64,000 nt of DNA from Cloeon dipterum. Lineage: Eukaryota > Arthropoda > Insecta > Ephemeroptera > Baetidae. This document shows, piece after piece, positions 63,364 to 64,000 of this stretch. Position 1 is the first letter of the stretch. Every line of letters begins with the position of its first letter. The stretch spans positions 22,403,681 to 22,467,680 of the forward strand of contig NC_088786.1 in assembly GCF_949628265.1 (NCBI RefSeq). Reading direction: 5' to 3'. Under the pieces are notes generated by a model. It was not told the origin of the DNA, made no database searches, and saw nothing but the letters and a program-made list of their open reading frames with translations. Made by a program: the position numbers and the translations under genes.

Positions 63364-64000
63364 GTACGCAGCCATTAGTTTTTTCATCAGGTCGGGCGTC
63401 CGAAATGAAACACGAGTGCGTTTGCGTTGCCTGCTGAAAAAACAAACGCGCTGGAAAAATAATCACCTCCCTTGTGTCATTCAACCCACAAAAATCACGA
63501 GAGCACACTTTTTAGCACCCGGCTGCCGCTCTAAATGCCTTTTCCAGCACCGTCTCTTTGCCGTCCATCGAGTGGGTGTATATTGGGGCTAATTTTCGCC
63601 GCTCAAAGAGTTGGAATGAAGCGTGAAAAGTTTGCCTATTTATTGTTGGTTAAAATCCGGTAACAAAACTCCAGGGAGCAAAAAAGCAAAATAACAGGCT
63701 GCTTGATAGCCAGACTGACGCCTCTCTTTGCACAATGAAGTGTATTCCTAATTAAAAATGCAACCCGACCCCTTTGATACTGCAGCATGTGTGGCCGGTG
63801 AAAGAAGAGGCGCGACGCCGTATAAGTGCCGTGTTTTGTGTACCACAACAGGCAATAACAAATTGGCGCAACCCATTATCCACTCGTGTTGCAATTATGA
63901 TCTCGCCAAGCGAAGATTATATAAAATGCATGCAGCCACTGCGGTGATATTATTGCTCGAATTCGCCCTAATGTGCTCACGCTGCGAGCGAGTGCTGTGT
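63364..64000. other. non-coding sequence to the window end
   Basis: GC-richer, regulatory-looking sequence without a recognisable coding frame. Confidence 0.45.

Noticed and set aside
1-64000. tRNA, rRNA, well-known microRNA and CRISPR features
   Set aside because: Reading by eye I found no tRNA B-box context, rRNA block, familiar microRNA sequence or spaced repeat array. tRNAscan-SE and Infernal would be needed to exclude them fully.

Overview
This is nuclear DNA of an animal, most likely an insect or another pancrustacean. The evidence is four spliced protein genes with GT-AG introns, many only 53-72 nt long, orthology to metazoan genes, a jockey/CR1-like retrotransposon fragment, and AT-rich spacers broken by GC-richer patches. 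There is no bacterial-type gene organisation, and I found no tRNA, rRNA or CRISPR. No species can be named from the sequence alone.

Layout. Positions 1-9.9 kb hold no recognisable coding exon; they are AT-rich with a few GC-richer, regulatory-looking patches, including two TGACGTCA (CRE) palindromes and a possible initiator plus splice donor near 8.2 kb. A translin gene (10358-12387, +, 5 coding exons) follows, with a third CRE palindrome about 350 nt before its start codon. Enhancer of Polycomb (14547-18836, +, 10 or 11 coding exons) comes next, with consensus YY1/Pho sites on both sides of its first coding exon. A family-31 beta-1,3-galactosyltransferase (20313-29416, +, 5 coding exons spread over 9 kb) is third. 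Convergent to it is Frazzled/DCC/neogenin (38813 down to 31890, -, 17 coding exons): four Ig domains, six fibronectin III domains, a membrane span and the cytoplasmic P1, P2 and P3 motifs. Its start codon and signal-peptide exon are not confidently found.

From 38.8 to 64 kb there is no convincing protein gene. This 25 kb is either the first intron of frazzled or its upstream region. It is GC-richer than the left side, full of GAGAG/CTCTC and TAATTA motifs and microsatellites, and looks regulatory. Many open frames exist on both strands there, but none resembles a protein family. The one clear insertion is a 5'-truncated non-LTR retrotransposon at about 62.2-63.4 kb that still has an open reverse-transcriptase C-terminal frame.

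The four genes do not form a pathway: translin (small-RNA and nucleic-acid binding), E(Pc) (NuA4/TIP60 histone acetyltransferase), a Golgi glycosyltransferase and a netrin receptor are ordinary neighbours. I found no clearly new biological system. The most checkable unusual points are a 60-nt in-frame stopless intron in the last part of E(Pc), a 46-codon frame overlapping its stop codon as ATGA, the YY1/Pho sites in a Polycomb-group-related gene, a duplicated 15-bp motif in the frazzled upstream region, and a candidate remote signal-peptide exon.
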